Assembly (NCBI GenBank): GCA_001986395.2
Contig: MQVO02000003.1
Span: forward strand, 1,922,001 to 1,986,000
Reading direction: 5' to 3'
Length of the DNA: 64,000 nt
Origin: Irpex lacteus
Taxonomy: Eukaryota > Basidiomycota > Agaricomycetes > Polyporales > Irpicaceae
Shown here: one piece after another, positions 1 to 12,300 of the stretch
How positions within the stretch are numbered: position 1 is the stretch's first letter
Layout of the letters: the number at the start of each line of letters is the position of its first letter
Notes under the pieces: generated by a model
What the model saw: the letters and a program-made list of their open reading frames with translations, nothing else
Databases searched by the model: none
Told to the model about the DNA's origin: nothing
Translations under genes and position numbers: made by a program

Positions 1-1
1 C

Positions 2-97
2 CCTGCCTTCATGGGTGCAGGAGGCCAGGGTGGCGGTGGAGGCTACGTCTCTGACGGTCCGAGAAAGAGACTGAGGATGGAAGACGGCAGTGGTTAA
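2..97 (+). CDS. 3' end of an unidentified gene (partial)
   Basis: The second frame is open from the window edge to a TAA at 95-97. It encodes about 31 C-terminal residues: a glycine-rich run (GGQGGGGG), then a basic patch (PRKRLRM) that could act as a nuclear localisation signal, then an acidic end. Gly-rich tails followed by a basic cluster are common in RNA-binding and nuclear proteins, but nothing identifies the family. The two other forward frames hit stops soon after, which favours this one. The rest of the gene lies outside the window. It is convergent with the SPT2-like gene. Confidence 0.45.
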   Translation, partial: PAFMGAGGQGGGGGYVSDGPRKRLRMEDGSG

Positions 98-781
98 GCA
101 CTGTCTCTTCATTGTCCTGGGGCACGAACGCCAGATGACAGTCACATTGCATCGTATCATCGCTTTCATTACTCATAACGCAGTTGTATTTCAATGTTAC
201 CGCTCCTCTTTCCCTCAGCTTTTCCCCCTTTGCTATCCTACCAGTACCAAAAACACTTCTCCACGTCTGCATCGTTCATACACTCGCATTGTTCGTACAT
301 ACAACGTCTTGTCGTGGACTAATCTCAAATTGCATAACGATACACACTCTCGATCTCATTGCATGTGTTCACGTCGACATCCGGGATATCACAAAGAATA
401 TTGATTCCTCCAAACATCTAGGACGTATGCGACATGACGGATGCTATACAACAGCAGATGAATAAAGAGAGATGAGATATGCAAGTGTAGACGAGATGAG
501 GCAGACTGATTGGAATCCTGACCTACACGACGGAACCTATATCAACCAGCAGAATATGATACGATACGATACGTGTGAATGAGAAGGACGGACAGTAAGA
601 TGAAGTTGGGTAGCAATACAAGGAGCCGATGTGAGCAGACAAAGAAGCAATAAGTGTACGTTGAGGGTAAACTGGGATGAAGGAACCAAAACGAGGATCG
701 GCATAGATCTGTCCGTTCATGCAACTAGCAGAAGAGGGGGCTCGTAAGATCCGTAGTTAGTAATGGAAGGGAGAGGCCAGT
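98..781. other. Convergent intergenic region
   Basis: This stretch lies between two converging genes and presumably holds both 3' UTRs. Only short open frames on both strands occur, with no splice pattern or recognisable protein similarity. No RNA gene or repeat was seen. Confidence 0.5.
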
Positions 782-2307
782 TTAGTAGCCACGACGCTCG
801 CGCATCTCCTTCTCCTTGCGCTTCCTGCGTTTCTCCTCCTCGTGCCGTCGCTCTTCTTCCGCAGCGAGCTCGTCCTCCTTGCGCGCAAGTTTCATACTGC
901 CAGAAAGGAAGAGTTGAGCATGAGCGGCAAAGTCACAGGTCAGGATATATGCGTATACACGAACCTGTACTTCTCCTCCCTCTCGACCTCGTCTGCTCCA
1001 GCTTCCATATCCTCATCGTCACTATAGACATCACGAGCAATATACGCATTACGATCCTTCCCGAACAACTTCCATATCTCGGCGCTGATGGAATTAGAAG
1101 CAGGGGCGGCCTGGGGACGCCTCTTCGGAGGGGGAGGGGAGTCACTGAGGGAGTCGGAGCGCTGTCTCTTCCGCATGGCAGACGGAGGCAGCTTCGACGA
1201 TGACTTCTGCGAAGACATCGAAGGTCGGGTAGGAGGTTTCTCGGAGGCGGAGGGTTTCTTGGAGGGATGCGGTTTCGAGGATGATCCGTTGGTGGGCAGG
1301 GATTTGTCGACAGGTCTGCCGTTGGACTTGACTTGAATACCAGTACCTTTGAACGGTGGCGGTTGTGACACGTGAAGCCGTGATACGGAGGAAGAGAGAG
1401 CGGCGGCTGAGAGCGGCTTCGACGAGGGGGCTTTGGAGTTCGTCACGGGAGGTGTAGTAGAATGTGACTTGGCGGGGCGAGATTCTTGCGATGGTCTCCT
1501 CTCAGGCGAGTTGCTACGAGAGGAGAACATGGACGAGGCCCGTGAAACCTCATTCGCTGAATCCGCCTTCGCCTTCTGCTTCCCGAACCAGTTGTCAAAC
1601 CCTTTCGCGTCCTCGCCCGAGAGCGTCTTCGCCGCCTTGGCCTTGGCGCGATCCTGCAGAATCTCGTCAATCGTCCTCGTATCACGCTTGTTCGTGTTCA
1701 GCTTGATAAGAGAAGGTGGCTCATGTGCCAGTCGCTCCTTGACGGAACGATACGTATTGGACGACGACGGACTGCCGCTGGCAGTAGAGTCGACAGCGCC
1801 ACCAGGCAGTCTCCTCCCCGCCTTCTTGTACGCGCCCCCGACCGACCGTTTCGCACCTCCCATACCGTAGTTGAGCTCCCTCTGCAGCCTCAGCTGCCGC
1901 TTCTCCTCACGCGTAAGAGCCCCGCCACCGCCCGAGTCCTCGTCATCTGACGTCGGCATCCGACTCCTCCTCTGCGCAGAACTCGAAGACGGGTACCCGT
2001 TCGCCGACTTCTTAGGCCCATACCTCATCGCCTCGCGTTCCTCCTCCTGCTTACGCTTGAGCTCCTCCTCCTTCTTCCGCCTCTCCGCCTCCACCCGCTG
2101 CCGCCTCTCCTCCTCCCTCTTCTGATCCTCGAGGTGTTTGAGCCTCAGCCGCTTCTCGATCTCCCGCTCCTTGGCCTCCTTCTCCTCCTGCGCCTTCCGC
2201 TTCGCCGCCTCCTTCTTCTGTCGCTCTTGCAGCTGAGATTGTACTGCTGCCTCGGACTGCTTCGTCTGAGAGGCACTGAGTGCCATGAGCGCTGCGAAAG
2301 ACGACAT
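782..2307 (-). CDS. SPT2: SPT2-type chromatin protein
   Basis: Probable histone H3-H4 chaperone of the SPT2 family, which acts in the nucleus during transcription. The main exon (965-2307) starts MSSFAALMALSASQ. Residues about 25-95 form a long charged coiled coil rich in Lys, Glu and Arg. A low-complexity Ser/Pro/Lys middle follows, with basic clusters (KRRP, MRKRQR). The C-terminus has the family signature: IWKLFGKDRNAYIARDVYSD followed by an acidic patch. A 68-nt intron (897-964) separates a last exon that encodes a second charged helix ending RERRGY before TAA at 782-784. The C-terminal block is the conserved H3-H4-binding module in known SPT2 proteins. A neighbouring MFS transporter is read in the same direction with about 580 bp between. 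Family assignment is firm; the start is the first ATG of the long frame. Confidence 0.85.
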
Positions 2308-2886
2308 TATGACAGTAACACGTATAGCCCTTTGTCTTTATAATCAAGCTAGAGATGAGTGTCGTAGTAAGCGTACGACAGAACGAGAGAAAGCGTCAGG
2401 AGGAGTCGTGCAGCACGTAAAGTCGTAAGGTAGAAGGAGGGAAAGGTGGTGGTCGTGGTCGCAGAAAGAGTTCGAGTTGCGGCGGCGGCGTGGACTACTC
2501 GGCCACACTTGCGGTCTTTGGCTCTGTTTAGTTCCGGCTCAGCCTTTGACAAAGCAACTTCGCTGGTCGGGCTCAATGACTCAACCTCCTTCATTCGTCT
2601 CTGACCACTGCAAGAAACTCTGAATGAGGGAAACACGGATTGTACGATTGCTAGAATGAAGTGATGCGGGATAAAATACGTGTCGTGTGTCGACTCGGCG
2701 CCTCCACGTAAACTACATGCGCCTGCATAGTATACCAACTATGTAATCTGTCAGAAGAAAAAGGTAACGCGTATGTACAAATCTATGGATATAAAATGAA
2801 ATCATCCGAGCTCGCGTGACTGCACAATCCAATATTTTGAGCTAGAGAACAAGAAAGAATCAAGGTATCGCCTCAAGAAAACACAA
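2308..2886. other. Intergenic region between SPT2 and the MFS gene
   Basis: Both flanking genes are on the minus strand, so this holds the SPT2 promoter and the 3' UTR of the transporter. No coding exon or repeat was recognised. Confidence 0.4.
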
Positions 2887-4806
2887 CTATGACTCCTCCG
2901 AGTCGTCCGCCGACCAGACCTTGCTCGGCAGATACGAACCCACGATGAGCGCCATGATGGTGAGCAGCGACATCGCCCAGTAGACGAGATGGCCGTTCAG
3001 ATAGTGATAGTCTGGATGTATGGAAAGCGAGAACAGCGAGTTGGCAGCGGCGGGCCCTACGGCACGCATTATCGATACGCCCAACTGGGCAAAGCCGTTC
3101 ACCGTTCCCAGAGATGCGCGATTTGGCGAGGACGCAGTGATGTAGATGAACACACAGCCTGTAGAGGTAGGCGATGATGAGTATATACTCCCACCCAATC
3201 ACGTCTTTGCATAAAATCCGGACCACGTACCGTATGAGAAATTGATGAGGATTGAAGTCACAATCTGGATAGCCACCGCGGCCCACACAAGGGGATGTTC
3301 GATGCCCTGAGTTCTCGCGAGCCAGTTAATGACAGGGAAGAAGACAAAGACGACGAGCGACGACGCTACGCCAGCCAGGTACACATTCTTAGGGCCGAAC
3401 CGCGCCTGAGTCTTTGCAAAGTAGAAGATCTGCAGGAAGCCGTTGATGACGCCGTAGACAGAGAGAATCTTCCCGATGTGGTGCGGCGGTAGTCCGAGGC
3501 CTCCGAGCTCGACTGGCGTAGAGAAGAAGACAGGCTGGATAGCACGGGTAGAGATGTCGACTAGAGCTAAGAACGCGTAGTTCAGTGCTGCCAGGATGAC
3601 TCGAGGGATCAGGAGCTGCCTGAGAGGGAGCGGCTTGTTCTTGGGGTTCTCTGAGGCTTCATCGACGGGGGTGATGCCTACGCTGGTGGTAGTCTTGTTG
3701 TCCTGACCATCTGAGACTGTTTGAGCAGTGAGATGTCCTTTACTCAACCACGCTCCAAGCATCCGACGAACCGACTTTGGGGTGGCCACGGTCTATCATA
3801 AGAGTGTGAGTAAATCTACTACCGCGATGATCTCTGGATAATGCATACCTCTTTCAAGAACAGGAGACTGACGAGCCACGCTATGGCTGAGAATGTTGCC
3901 GGTACAGCGCAAGCTAGGAAGTACGGATACGTCTTCAGGAATTGTGAGTTTCCAAAGATGTCGGGGAAACGTTCATGTGGTCTGGAGAGGAAGCCGCCGA
4001 TGATAGGCCTGAATACAGTTATCGGCATCAGAGTTCTACCAGCGTAAAAATCGATGCACGTACCCTAATGTTCCGCCAGTGCTCCATGCAATAGGGAGAT
4101 ACGAGTATGCTTGAGCGAGATTAGAAGAGTCGGTGATCTCTGCAATCATGCTCTTCAAAACGCCGATGTTACCGTTTAATGCACCATTCAAGCTTCGACT
4201 ATATGAAAAAGACGCGGATCATCAGAAACTGAAATGAACGCGGGGCCGAAGCCAAAAGAGGTAAAGTGGTACATACCTGAGGACCGCTCCCCAGAAGGTT
4301 TTGGATAAACCGAAGCAGTACATGGAAAGTGACAGTCCCAGCAGACCAGTCATGATCACAGGCTTGCGACCGACATGGTCTGACAGCCGACTCCAATGCA
4401 GGACGGTCATCGCCTGAGTGGCGAAGAATATGGATTGCTAGAGCATGGAACATGTCAGGTGTGCGGGACGAGTGCCAGAGGAGCGATACGACTAACCAAA
4501 ACACCAGCATAGTATCCCACCCGGGTCTCGTCGCCGTGTGTGATTCCGACGTCTCGGATAAGCTGTAGGGAATGGTGTAATCCAGTGAGACTTCTATGGG
4601 AAAGTCGGGGGTGACTCAGCCGATAGTGGGCCAGCGCTCGGACTCACCTGGGGGAGGAAGGGATAGATGACTTGGTTTGTGAGGGGCTCTGCGAGCTGCA
4701 GAACCAGGAGGATAGAAAACTGCGCCCACGGTAAGGGCGTCGGTTTCTTTTTTTGCTGCTCTCCAGGCAGGAGGGGGGTTTCTTCGTCAATGGTCGTAGC
4801 GGTCAT
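2887..4806 (-). CDS. MFS transporter (fungal ZIFL/YCR023C-like)
   Basis: Multi-pass major facilitator superfamily protein in at least seven exons. The N-terminus carries an acidic di-leucine-like segment (DEETPLLPGEQQ), followed by the first membrane helix (QFSILLVLQLAEPLTNQVIY). The MFS signature loop between helices 2 and 3 is clear: WSRLSDHVGRKPVIMTG. A second conserved block reads PIIGGFLSRPHERFPDIFGN. A long central hydrophilic loop (about residues 240-290) precedes the second half, and the last helix ends in an acidic tail (SADDSEES). This architecture is typical of the large fungal group annotated as MFS general substrate transporters related to yeast YCR023C and plant zinc-induced facilitators. 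The substrate cannot be told from sequence. Internal exons were joined by protein continuity. Confidence 0.85.
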
Positions 4807-5720
4807 GAGCGTCGATGGTACTTTTACAGGAATGTGGGGGGAGGAGGGGGGAGGAGTAGGTGAGGGAATAAGTTAAACCTGGTAAACGGGCGACGGTTCG
4901 AGCTCGCATGCTTATATTCGGACAAGTCACAGAAGGCTTCGATGCCGAACGGTCGAACGGTGATCATAAGCAGAGAAACTTGCAGAATCGAGTCAGGCGC
5001 CCACCCAAAGTGGTCTCGGTTTACGTAAGCGCCTAGCGGGCTCGTACCTCTCGATTCGCCATGTTACACCACCCTCGACACATCCATCGTCGCCGAATCA
5101 TCGACGAGCAATTCGAGTTCTATCGAGCCTCTATCTCCTTTTTGTCGCTGCAAATACCTTCTTGCTATGCCCTGGGCCGGCCTGTTGACTAGTGGACAGA
5201 CATACTTGACTCACAATCTGATAATTTTTCGGTGGACGAACCTCTGATGTTTCCTCTCGCTTGGGCCTGTAGGAACCACCTGATGGCTGTGGAAGACGCC
5301 CCATTCTGCGGGGCAAATGAGGGGCTTTGACAACGACAACAATCCTCTTCTGGTCGCCTCTGCTGTAGAACCACAGCGACGTCCTTCTTAGGAATCTTTG
5401 CCCATGGCCAGCGGTGGGCGAGCAGCGCAAGCTTCCGTCGGACCGCATGCATCGGACATCGCGCCCCGACAGCAACTCGATCACGTGCGACACTACGTCA
5501 TGGTCTCACGATCATGTTGTCGCGTCGCGTTCGCAGCGGGCGGCCAGGTTCCCTCAAAGCTCTTTGTCCTCTACGTATGGCTGCGTTATTTGCTGTTGAG
5601 AACAATGAGCTATACAGCAATGCAATACCTAAATACGTTCTTTCAACCATAGCAACTCGTCGTAGCTCAGTCCACGATATTCCGAGCTCTTTCCTCTGAC
5701 ACTTTGCAAGGTCGACGAGC
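4807..5720. other. Intergenic region with an unsupported small minus-strand frame
   Basis: This separates the transporter (-) from the next gene (+) and should contain both promoters. A minus-strand frame at 5131-5493 encodes a basic peptide of about 120 residues, and a second overlapping frame is also open. Neither has recognisable domains nor a convincing splice structure, so I do not call a gene. Confidence 0.3.
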
Positions 5721-6265
5721 ATGTTCTCACCCGGGCAACCTCAGAAGAAGACTGAGTTCAGCCGCGATAACTTCCTCTCAGTGAAGGTACTGAGGCAGCC
5801 GGTGAGTACTAGTTCTCTTCTCAGCCCGATCTTTTTAATATTGAACTCAATATACGTGTTTTTCCGGGTCACGATCCAGTCCAGTCCGAACACCCTCACG
5901 GAGAATTACATCGACTTGGACGGTCACAGCCATTCCTTCCCAGTCGACCTTTTGTCTTCAGACGAGGAGGACGTCGCACGGTACGTATGGGTCTTTGTCA
6001 TTGGAAGTGTGGTGCAACACAGGCGTTTAATGACCAGCTACATTCCTCCAGGGCGGATGTTGTCAATACGCCGGCAGGAAGGCCAGTTGGCCCTTCGTAT
6101 GCACACAGTAGCTCGAGGCTCACTGAAACTTGTGGCATGAACCCAATGAACGCAAGCGACCTGACCGCCAGCAGTCCCATATTCATGACAGTCGACGCAT
6201 CTTGGAACACAGACACCAACGAAGCGCAACTCAGCTTTGTAACCTCACCCAGGACCCACCGTTGA
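5721..6265 (+). CDS. Small hypothetical protein
   Basis: Predicted three-exon gene of unknown function. Exon 1 begins MFSPGQPQKKTEFSRDNF and ends before a GTGAGT donor near 5802. Exon 2 begins after an acceptor near 5878 and encodes an acidic segment (LLSSDEEDVAR) before a GTACGT donor. Exon 3 begins after CTCCAG near 6052 and runs to TGA at 6263-6265. The three exons join in frame (phase 0, then phase 2). The product, about 130 residues, is Ser/Thr/Pro-rich with no membrane segment, signal peptide or known domain. The DEED stretch could be a casein kinase II target. The splice consistency supports a real gene, but there is no homology support. Confidence 0.45.
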
Positions 6266-6461
6266 ACACACTACACAGCATTCCTCTCATCGTATTCGCA
6301 TCGTATATTCGTTCCCACACCCTTGTATTTCTTTGTACATCTAACCTTTGTCGACGACACTATACACAAGACTTCTTCTGCTCTGTACCTGCGAAAAGGC
6401 CACCCACTGGCCGCCAGTGACCAGGACATGACCCATAGTACTGCAGTTTCGCTACGATATT

Positions 6462-9113
6462 ATGCGCCCAACCTTCTCCTATACAAATGCCAACGCGAAC
6501 AAAGGACCTTTTGGCAAGACCACGTCGCGACCTGCGCTAGCGTGGCCGTCTCGTGGCCGGCCTCCAACCCAGGATCGCGCCTATAGGTCACCATCAAAAG
6601 GCCAGATATCCCAAAGGGGAAGTTGCCTACTATCTGAGACTCAATTCGCGTTCGCAGAGTGCATAAATTGGCCGCTGGTGACCATGGGTGAGTCTTCACG
6701 AGTTGAACTCGTACTCTCACCTTCCCTACCCAGCACATCTCTCCTAGCTTATTAGATACCATACGCCAGACCATGGGCCATGAAGAAACGCGTCGACCAG
6801 CTCCTCGGGTTATGGTCAACCGTCAAGTATGGGGTCAATCCGGCGGCCAAGGTACGTCGGCCGCACTGGCCTACGCGACGGAGAGCTAACGAAACATCCC
6901 AGGAGGTGGACGTTCTGAACCATTGCATAGAGCCCCAATACACGGTCCCTGCTTCTGCCGTTGGTGCATACAGGAACGCGACAGTCCTGGTACCGGCCAA
7001 GGTACGTCCCGGCCGCACTGGTGTACGCGACGGATTGCTAACGGGATTATCCAGGAGGAGGACGCTCTGCGACATTGTATAGAGCTCCAATCCACGACCC
7101 CTGCTCCTGTCGTCGATGCATGCAGGACCACGACCACGATAGCCCTGGGACCGGCCAAATAGTGACTGGACCTGACAGTGAGAATTGGCGCGCACGCCCT
7201 CAGCAGGCCCGTCGTGCGGAGACCTACCTGCACGCACCACCCTCTCGACCAACGCAGACCACGAAATACTCCCCTCCGTCTGCGTATAACGCTTCCTCTC
7301 CTTCTTCCATTCCACAGCACTACGGCCCTCCTGTCCCTCCGCCCCCGCCCCAGTATGCACCTTCATCTATGCCCCATGGCCAGCCTGTTCCTCCTCGTTT
7401 TCCGGGCCCTCCTGCTGCTTCGAACGCGTATCAGCTACGACCACACTGCCCGAACAACGCACCTCCCGTGTATAATTATCAGGGCTATCCCGCGCAGCCT
7501 GCGCCATACCCAGGCCCACCACCCCATCCTCACCCCGCCCATACGTACCAGACCTCGGGACAAGGATACCACCAGACCTATGGTTCTCATGCACAACAAA
7601 CCGTGCACGGAGGGCAGCCTGCACCTGTGTATACCCACACCCATGCTCAGCAATACCCACAGCAGCACCAGCCCACGTACACTCAACCTCACCCGCCCCC
7701 GCTTTGCGCTACGTGCCAATCCCAATCGCGACGCCCTGCGCAGGCTCTCCCTCCTGTGAATGCCCATACGAAGGCGGCTTGGCAAGCCATAAAATCTGTG
7801 ACACAGCCCCTTGCAGCCCCCAGCCGTCGACCTCCCATAGCTGCGAATGCTCAGCCTCTTGCAACGCTCACCCCGAACTTGAACCCATACCCGTACAGCC
7901 GCGAGTTTAGACCTCGGAGTGTCTCTTTACCTCCCGCGAGCACAGGACCGAATGTGCAGGAGAGCCAAGGTTTGCCGTACTACGGTCGGCCGCAGCCTGA
8001 GCAGCGCCAGAAGTACTATGGTGGTAATGCTCCACGTACCGTGCCGCCTGGCCTAGTCATCGCTACGTCTTCACAGGTACAGCAGACACGGGTGCAAGTC
8101 TCTGGACCCGCTGTTCATGCCGCGCTCCAGCAACCGGGGTTGAGCAACGTTCAGGTTTCTTCGCCCGTTCTACGTGCACCTCCCACCACTCCCAGCAACA
8201 GCTACGAACGTACCCCAACCTGCTCCGAGTGGTCGTACCCAGCTCCAGACTTCCCGTTGCGTACGAACGTGTCGACAAGCCACATCATCACAACCGCTGC
8301 GAAGAGATACACAGTCATCGTTGGGGAGCCTCCAGCACAGAGACACACGGCCATCGAAAAACCATCAGCACAGCGATACACAGTATTCGTCGGGGAGCCT
8401 CCAGCACGGAGGTACACAGTAAAAGTCAGGGACCAAAGCGAGACCACCAGCCAAAGCAGTGCGACAACAGAGACAAGTTCGAGCGCAAGTCTGTCTCCAT
8501 CATCTTCCGTTCCTCCACGATCAGTCACTCCGGCTCTCGGTCCGCCACCCGGCCTGATCTATCCGAGCGCTTTATCCCAAAGGGGCAATTCCACTGTCAC
8601 GACTCCTACGAGTGTGGCCACAGCGCCGCCCGCTACAGTTCACACCAGGAGCGATGGAACAACACAACAGTCTCCATACTATGGTCAGATAACCTGTTCA
8701 GGGAGGCCATTATACCCCTATCAGAGCCCTGCTTGCAATTTGGAACGGGACCTCGCCCGCGCTCGCACGCAAAGGAGCATGCTGGCTTGGGCGACAGGCG
8801 CCGGCATCCGTAAGTTATAGCGTCCCTCCGTTCTCAAAACCACCGCACCTATCCATTCCATTTCCCTATAGACAAGTATTCTCCTTCCAAACCTTCTCCT
8901 TTGACTCCCAACGCCACGAGCGAAGGGTACGTCGCGCTTCTTGCGTACTACTACGCCACCTGCAAGAAGCCGGTGTGGGGATGGCAGTTGGCTAGGTCTT
9001 CTATCAAGAAGCGGGTTGACCCTCGTCTAAGGGCTATGTCGGGGTTTCAGAAGCTGCATAGGTTCCGTCGGGCCAAGGAGATGGGTCTTGACGCTGTCCT
9101 CGACCTCGAGTAA
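6462..9113 (+). CDS. Proline-rich protein with duplicated CxCxxC exon
   Basis: Unrecognised gene, about 0.7-0.8 kaa. Either the ATG at 6462 (upstream exon joined across 6691-6755) or the ATG at 6773 could be the start. Two small exons (from 6903 and from 7055) are copies of each other and each encode H-x2-C-x-C-x2-C (HGPCFCRWC, HDPCSCRRC), a possible metal-binding knuckle. A long exon then encodes a Pro/Tyr/Gln/Ser-rich disordered region with short PPPPPQY-type runs, a CATC motif and an imperfect repeat of RYTVxVGEPPA. After a donor near 8811, the last exon encodes a compact conserved-looking segment (YVALLAYYYATCKKPVWGW ... KEMGLDAVLDLE) ending at TAA 9111-9113. The composition suggests a scaffold or RNA-associated protein, but this is inference. 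The gene is convergent with urease. Confidence 0.6.
6852..7159 (+). repeat. Tandem intron+exon duplication
   Basis: Two adjacent units of about 152 bp: intron 6852-6902 plus exon 6903-7001, and intron 7002-7054 plus the first part of the exon from 7055. The introns are clearly related (both start GTACGT, share CCGCACTGG and TACGCGACGGA, contain GCTAACG and end in CCAG). The 99-nt exon is repeated with about three-quarters identity, and both introns are phase 1, so the duplication kept the reading frame. In the second copy the donor after GGCCAA is lost, so the exon reads on into the long proline-rich exon. Confidence 0.8.
8305..8427 (+). repeat. Imperfect coding repeat RYTVxVGEPPA
   Basis: Within the proline-rich gene the protein reads RYTVIVGEPPAQR, HTAIEKPSAQR, RYTVFVGEPPARR and RYTVKVRDQ in direct succession. 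At DNA level the shared core is GGGGAGCCTCCAGCAC. About three and a half copies of an 11-14 residue unit, probably from local slippage or unequal crossing over. Confidence 0.65.
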
Positions 9114-9363
9114 CGAAGATGGACGTTTGTATCATAACCTCTCAGTCGCTCAGAATCATCTTTATAGTGTACTTTAACACCCAAGGGAAGTGACACAATT
9201 TGTATGCATAGTGTAGTCTTCCTAAGATTCGTCTCCCTTTTGTTTTGCGCAAGACGTATAGTACAAGTGGTGCATTCGCCGCATTCGTTTGTTGTACAAG
9301 ACTAGATTTCATTCATTTACCTCTTTACCCTTTTCTCTTGGTTCGAAAGCACTACTCGCCACC

Positions 9364-12300
9364 TCAGAAAATATTGTAGAACCTTCCGAGAGCTAACTGT
9401 TTCGCGGGGGCAATATCCGCCAGCTCTCCATCGGCACGCACCGTGTAGGTCTCAGGATCCACCTCCATCCTCGGAAGCGCGTCATTCCACTTCATATCCT
9501 TCTTCGTCAACTTGCGACAGTTCTTGACCGCCTCAAACCGTTTCGAGAGCCCATAGGACGCAATCGTCCCGGACGTGATGGATACCTCTGACACGAACGA
9601 CACCGAGTTGCGTGCGGCGGACCCGGGGTGGGATCCCCACATCGGGCGACCAATGAACGGTTGCACAGTCGGGATTGACGCGTTAGCGTCTCCCATCTAG
9701 GAAGCGAGAACGACAAGCTCAAGGTCAGCTGGGGTGGCTCAAACACGTAGATTGACGGCCAAGAAGATGTGGAGAGCAAAGCTTACTTGAGCCCAGGCGA
9801 TAACACCCGACTTGAGTACCATCTCTGGCTTAACCCCAAAGTTCTCCGGCCTCCAAAGTACGAGATCTGCGAGCGTTCCGACTGCGACCTGGCCCACCAA
9901 GTGGCTGATGCCGTGTGTGATCGCACTATAAAGTAGACCAGTCAGTTTACCCTTTCCTGGCAAAGTGACGCAAGTTTGCGCTGCCTCCATGCCAATGAAA
10001 CTTACGGGTTGATCGTATACTTTGAAATGTATCGTTTCACTCGGCCATTATCGTGTTCCTTCGAGTCGCCCAGAGCCGTCAGTGGCCCCAGCGCCTCTCT
10101 GAGTTTGGTGGCGGTACGCCACGTACGGCTGACCACCTCTCCCACACGCCCCATAGCCTGCGAGTCGGAACTGATCATCGATATTGCGCCAATGTCATGC
10201 AAGATATCTTCGGCAGCGACCGTCTCTGCGCGAATACGGGACTCGGCGAAAGCGACGTCCTCCGGGATGTTCTTGTCCAAATGGTGGCATACCATAAGCA
10301 TCTGTTGCCGGGTGAAGCAAGGATGTCCAATCATTAGACCCACGATGCATGACCAATTGCATTGAATGTGTACACTTACATCAAGATGTTCGTCCAATGT
10401 GTTGTTGGCATATGGGCGGGTCGGATTGGTGGAGGATGGCAAGACGTTGGGATACTCACAGACCGTGATGATGTCCGGCGCATGGCCGCCACCTAGATGA
10501 AAGTTAATTCACACATACGGTCTGATCGCTCAGATGCTGCACTCACCAGCTCCCTCAGTGTGGTAGGCATGGATCGTGCGGTTGCCGAACGCCGCGATAG
10601 TGCCTGATAGATATCTTCAGCTGCTTTGATCTGCATCTAAAGACTGATTGCTCACTTTCCACAAACCCACTCTCGTTGAGAGTATCAGTGTGGATGTTTA
10701 TCTAAGTAACTTGCGTAAGATAATCTTTCCGTCCATGCATGAAGTGAGTTCAATCTGGAGTTGCTGACCTGGACATCGTATTTGTCACCGACATCAAGGC
10801 AGCTGATGATCGCCGATGGTGTGCTGCCCCAATCCTCATGCAGCTTCAGTCCTGCAGCACCTGCGATGACGATTTCCTCTTGAGCTGTGTACCCCGAGTC
10901 ATTGCCCTTGCCAGTGAAAGCGAAGTTCATCGGTAAGCTATCCGTGGCTGCGAGCATATGGCGCATATAGAATGGACTTGGCGTGCACGTTGTTGCATTC
11001 GTTCCCGCAGCTGGACCAGTTCCGCCTCCAATCATGGTTGTTGTACCGGCCGCGAGAGCTTCGGTGACTTGCTGTGGGCAAATATAATGGCAATGTGCAT
11101 CGATAGCTCCGGCTGTGATGATGAGCTTCTCTCCGGCAATGACCTCAGTTGAGGAACCAACGAGAAGTTTGGGGTCTACGCCGTCCATGACGTCTGGGTT
11201 ACCTGCTTTTCCAATGCCGACAATGGTACCACCTTTGACGCCGATGTCTGCCTATGCAAGGTGTAAATGACAGATTCATTTACTGGTGGCAGCTTCCGAT
11301 GCAAACCTTGTATATTCCCGACCAGTCTACGATTAACGCATTGGTTATAACCAGGTCAAGTGCATCTTTCTCCGAAAGGTCAGTTGCTTGTCCCATACCC
11401 TCGCGGATGGTCTTTCCACCACCAAACTTGACTTCGTCGCCATAGACAGTCTACAAGAACAAATTCGATAGGTAGTCACGACAGAGAAAGCAGTACCACT
11501 CACTAGGTCTTTCTCCACTTCAATCCATAGAGCGGAGTCACCGAGACGTACTTTGTCTCCCACAGTAGGTCCAAACATCGCGACGTACTCATTCCGCGAG
11601 ATTGTTTTGTCTACATGAATCCATTGAGCGTCAGGTTGAGGAACATGCGCGAAACCTTTTTGAACGAGTCCCTTGACAATGTCGTCTGCACGATTGGGAA
11701 CGAATGGGCCAGAGGCCAGACGGTTTCCGCCAGAGATGATCCTCCTTCCACCAATAGAAACCAATACAACTGTCTTCGAGTCTCCAGGTTCAAAACGTAC
11801 AGCAGTACCTGCTGCAATATCAAGGCGTTTTCCGTAAGCTTTCCCACGATCGAATGACAACTCTGGGTTGGTTTCGACGAAGTGATAGTGTGAGCCAATC
11901 TGACGAGCGGCTCCAGTTACATCTAGACGAACAATCATTGCCTGACGAGAGCACTCACCTGGATGGGACGGTCTCCGTTGTTAGTCACCTTCAGTTCAAC
12001 ACGTTCTCTGCCTTTGTTGAGTACAATTCTCTCGGGCCTGACCTTGACGTAGCCAGGAGCCTTGTCGATGGCATAATGCGACCAATCAACAGCAGGGAAA
12101 ACCTCTGCGCTTGGCACTGGCAGAAAGGACCCATAGAGAGCTGCGTGAAGATCTCCGTGTTCTGTACAGATGGGTTCGTGTACTGTAACCAGGAACACCC
12201 TGTTGAACAATATCAAAACACGTAAAGCATTCAATGGGCACACGACCCACCCGTCTACGAATGTCCCTTCGACCTGTATCTCATGGATGAGCGCAGAGAC

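Noticed and set aside
1433..1870. Plus-strand open frame of 145 codons
   Set aside because: It lies wholly opposite the SPT2-like exon and has the composition expected of an antisense shadow of Ser/Lys-rich coding DNA.
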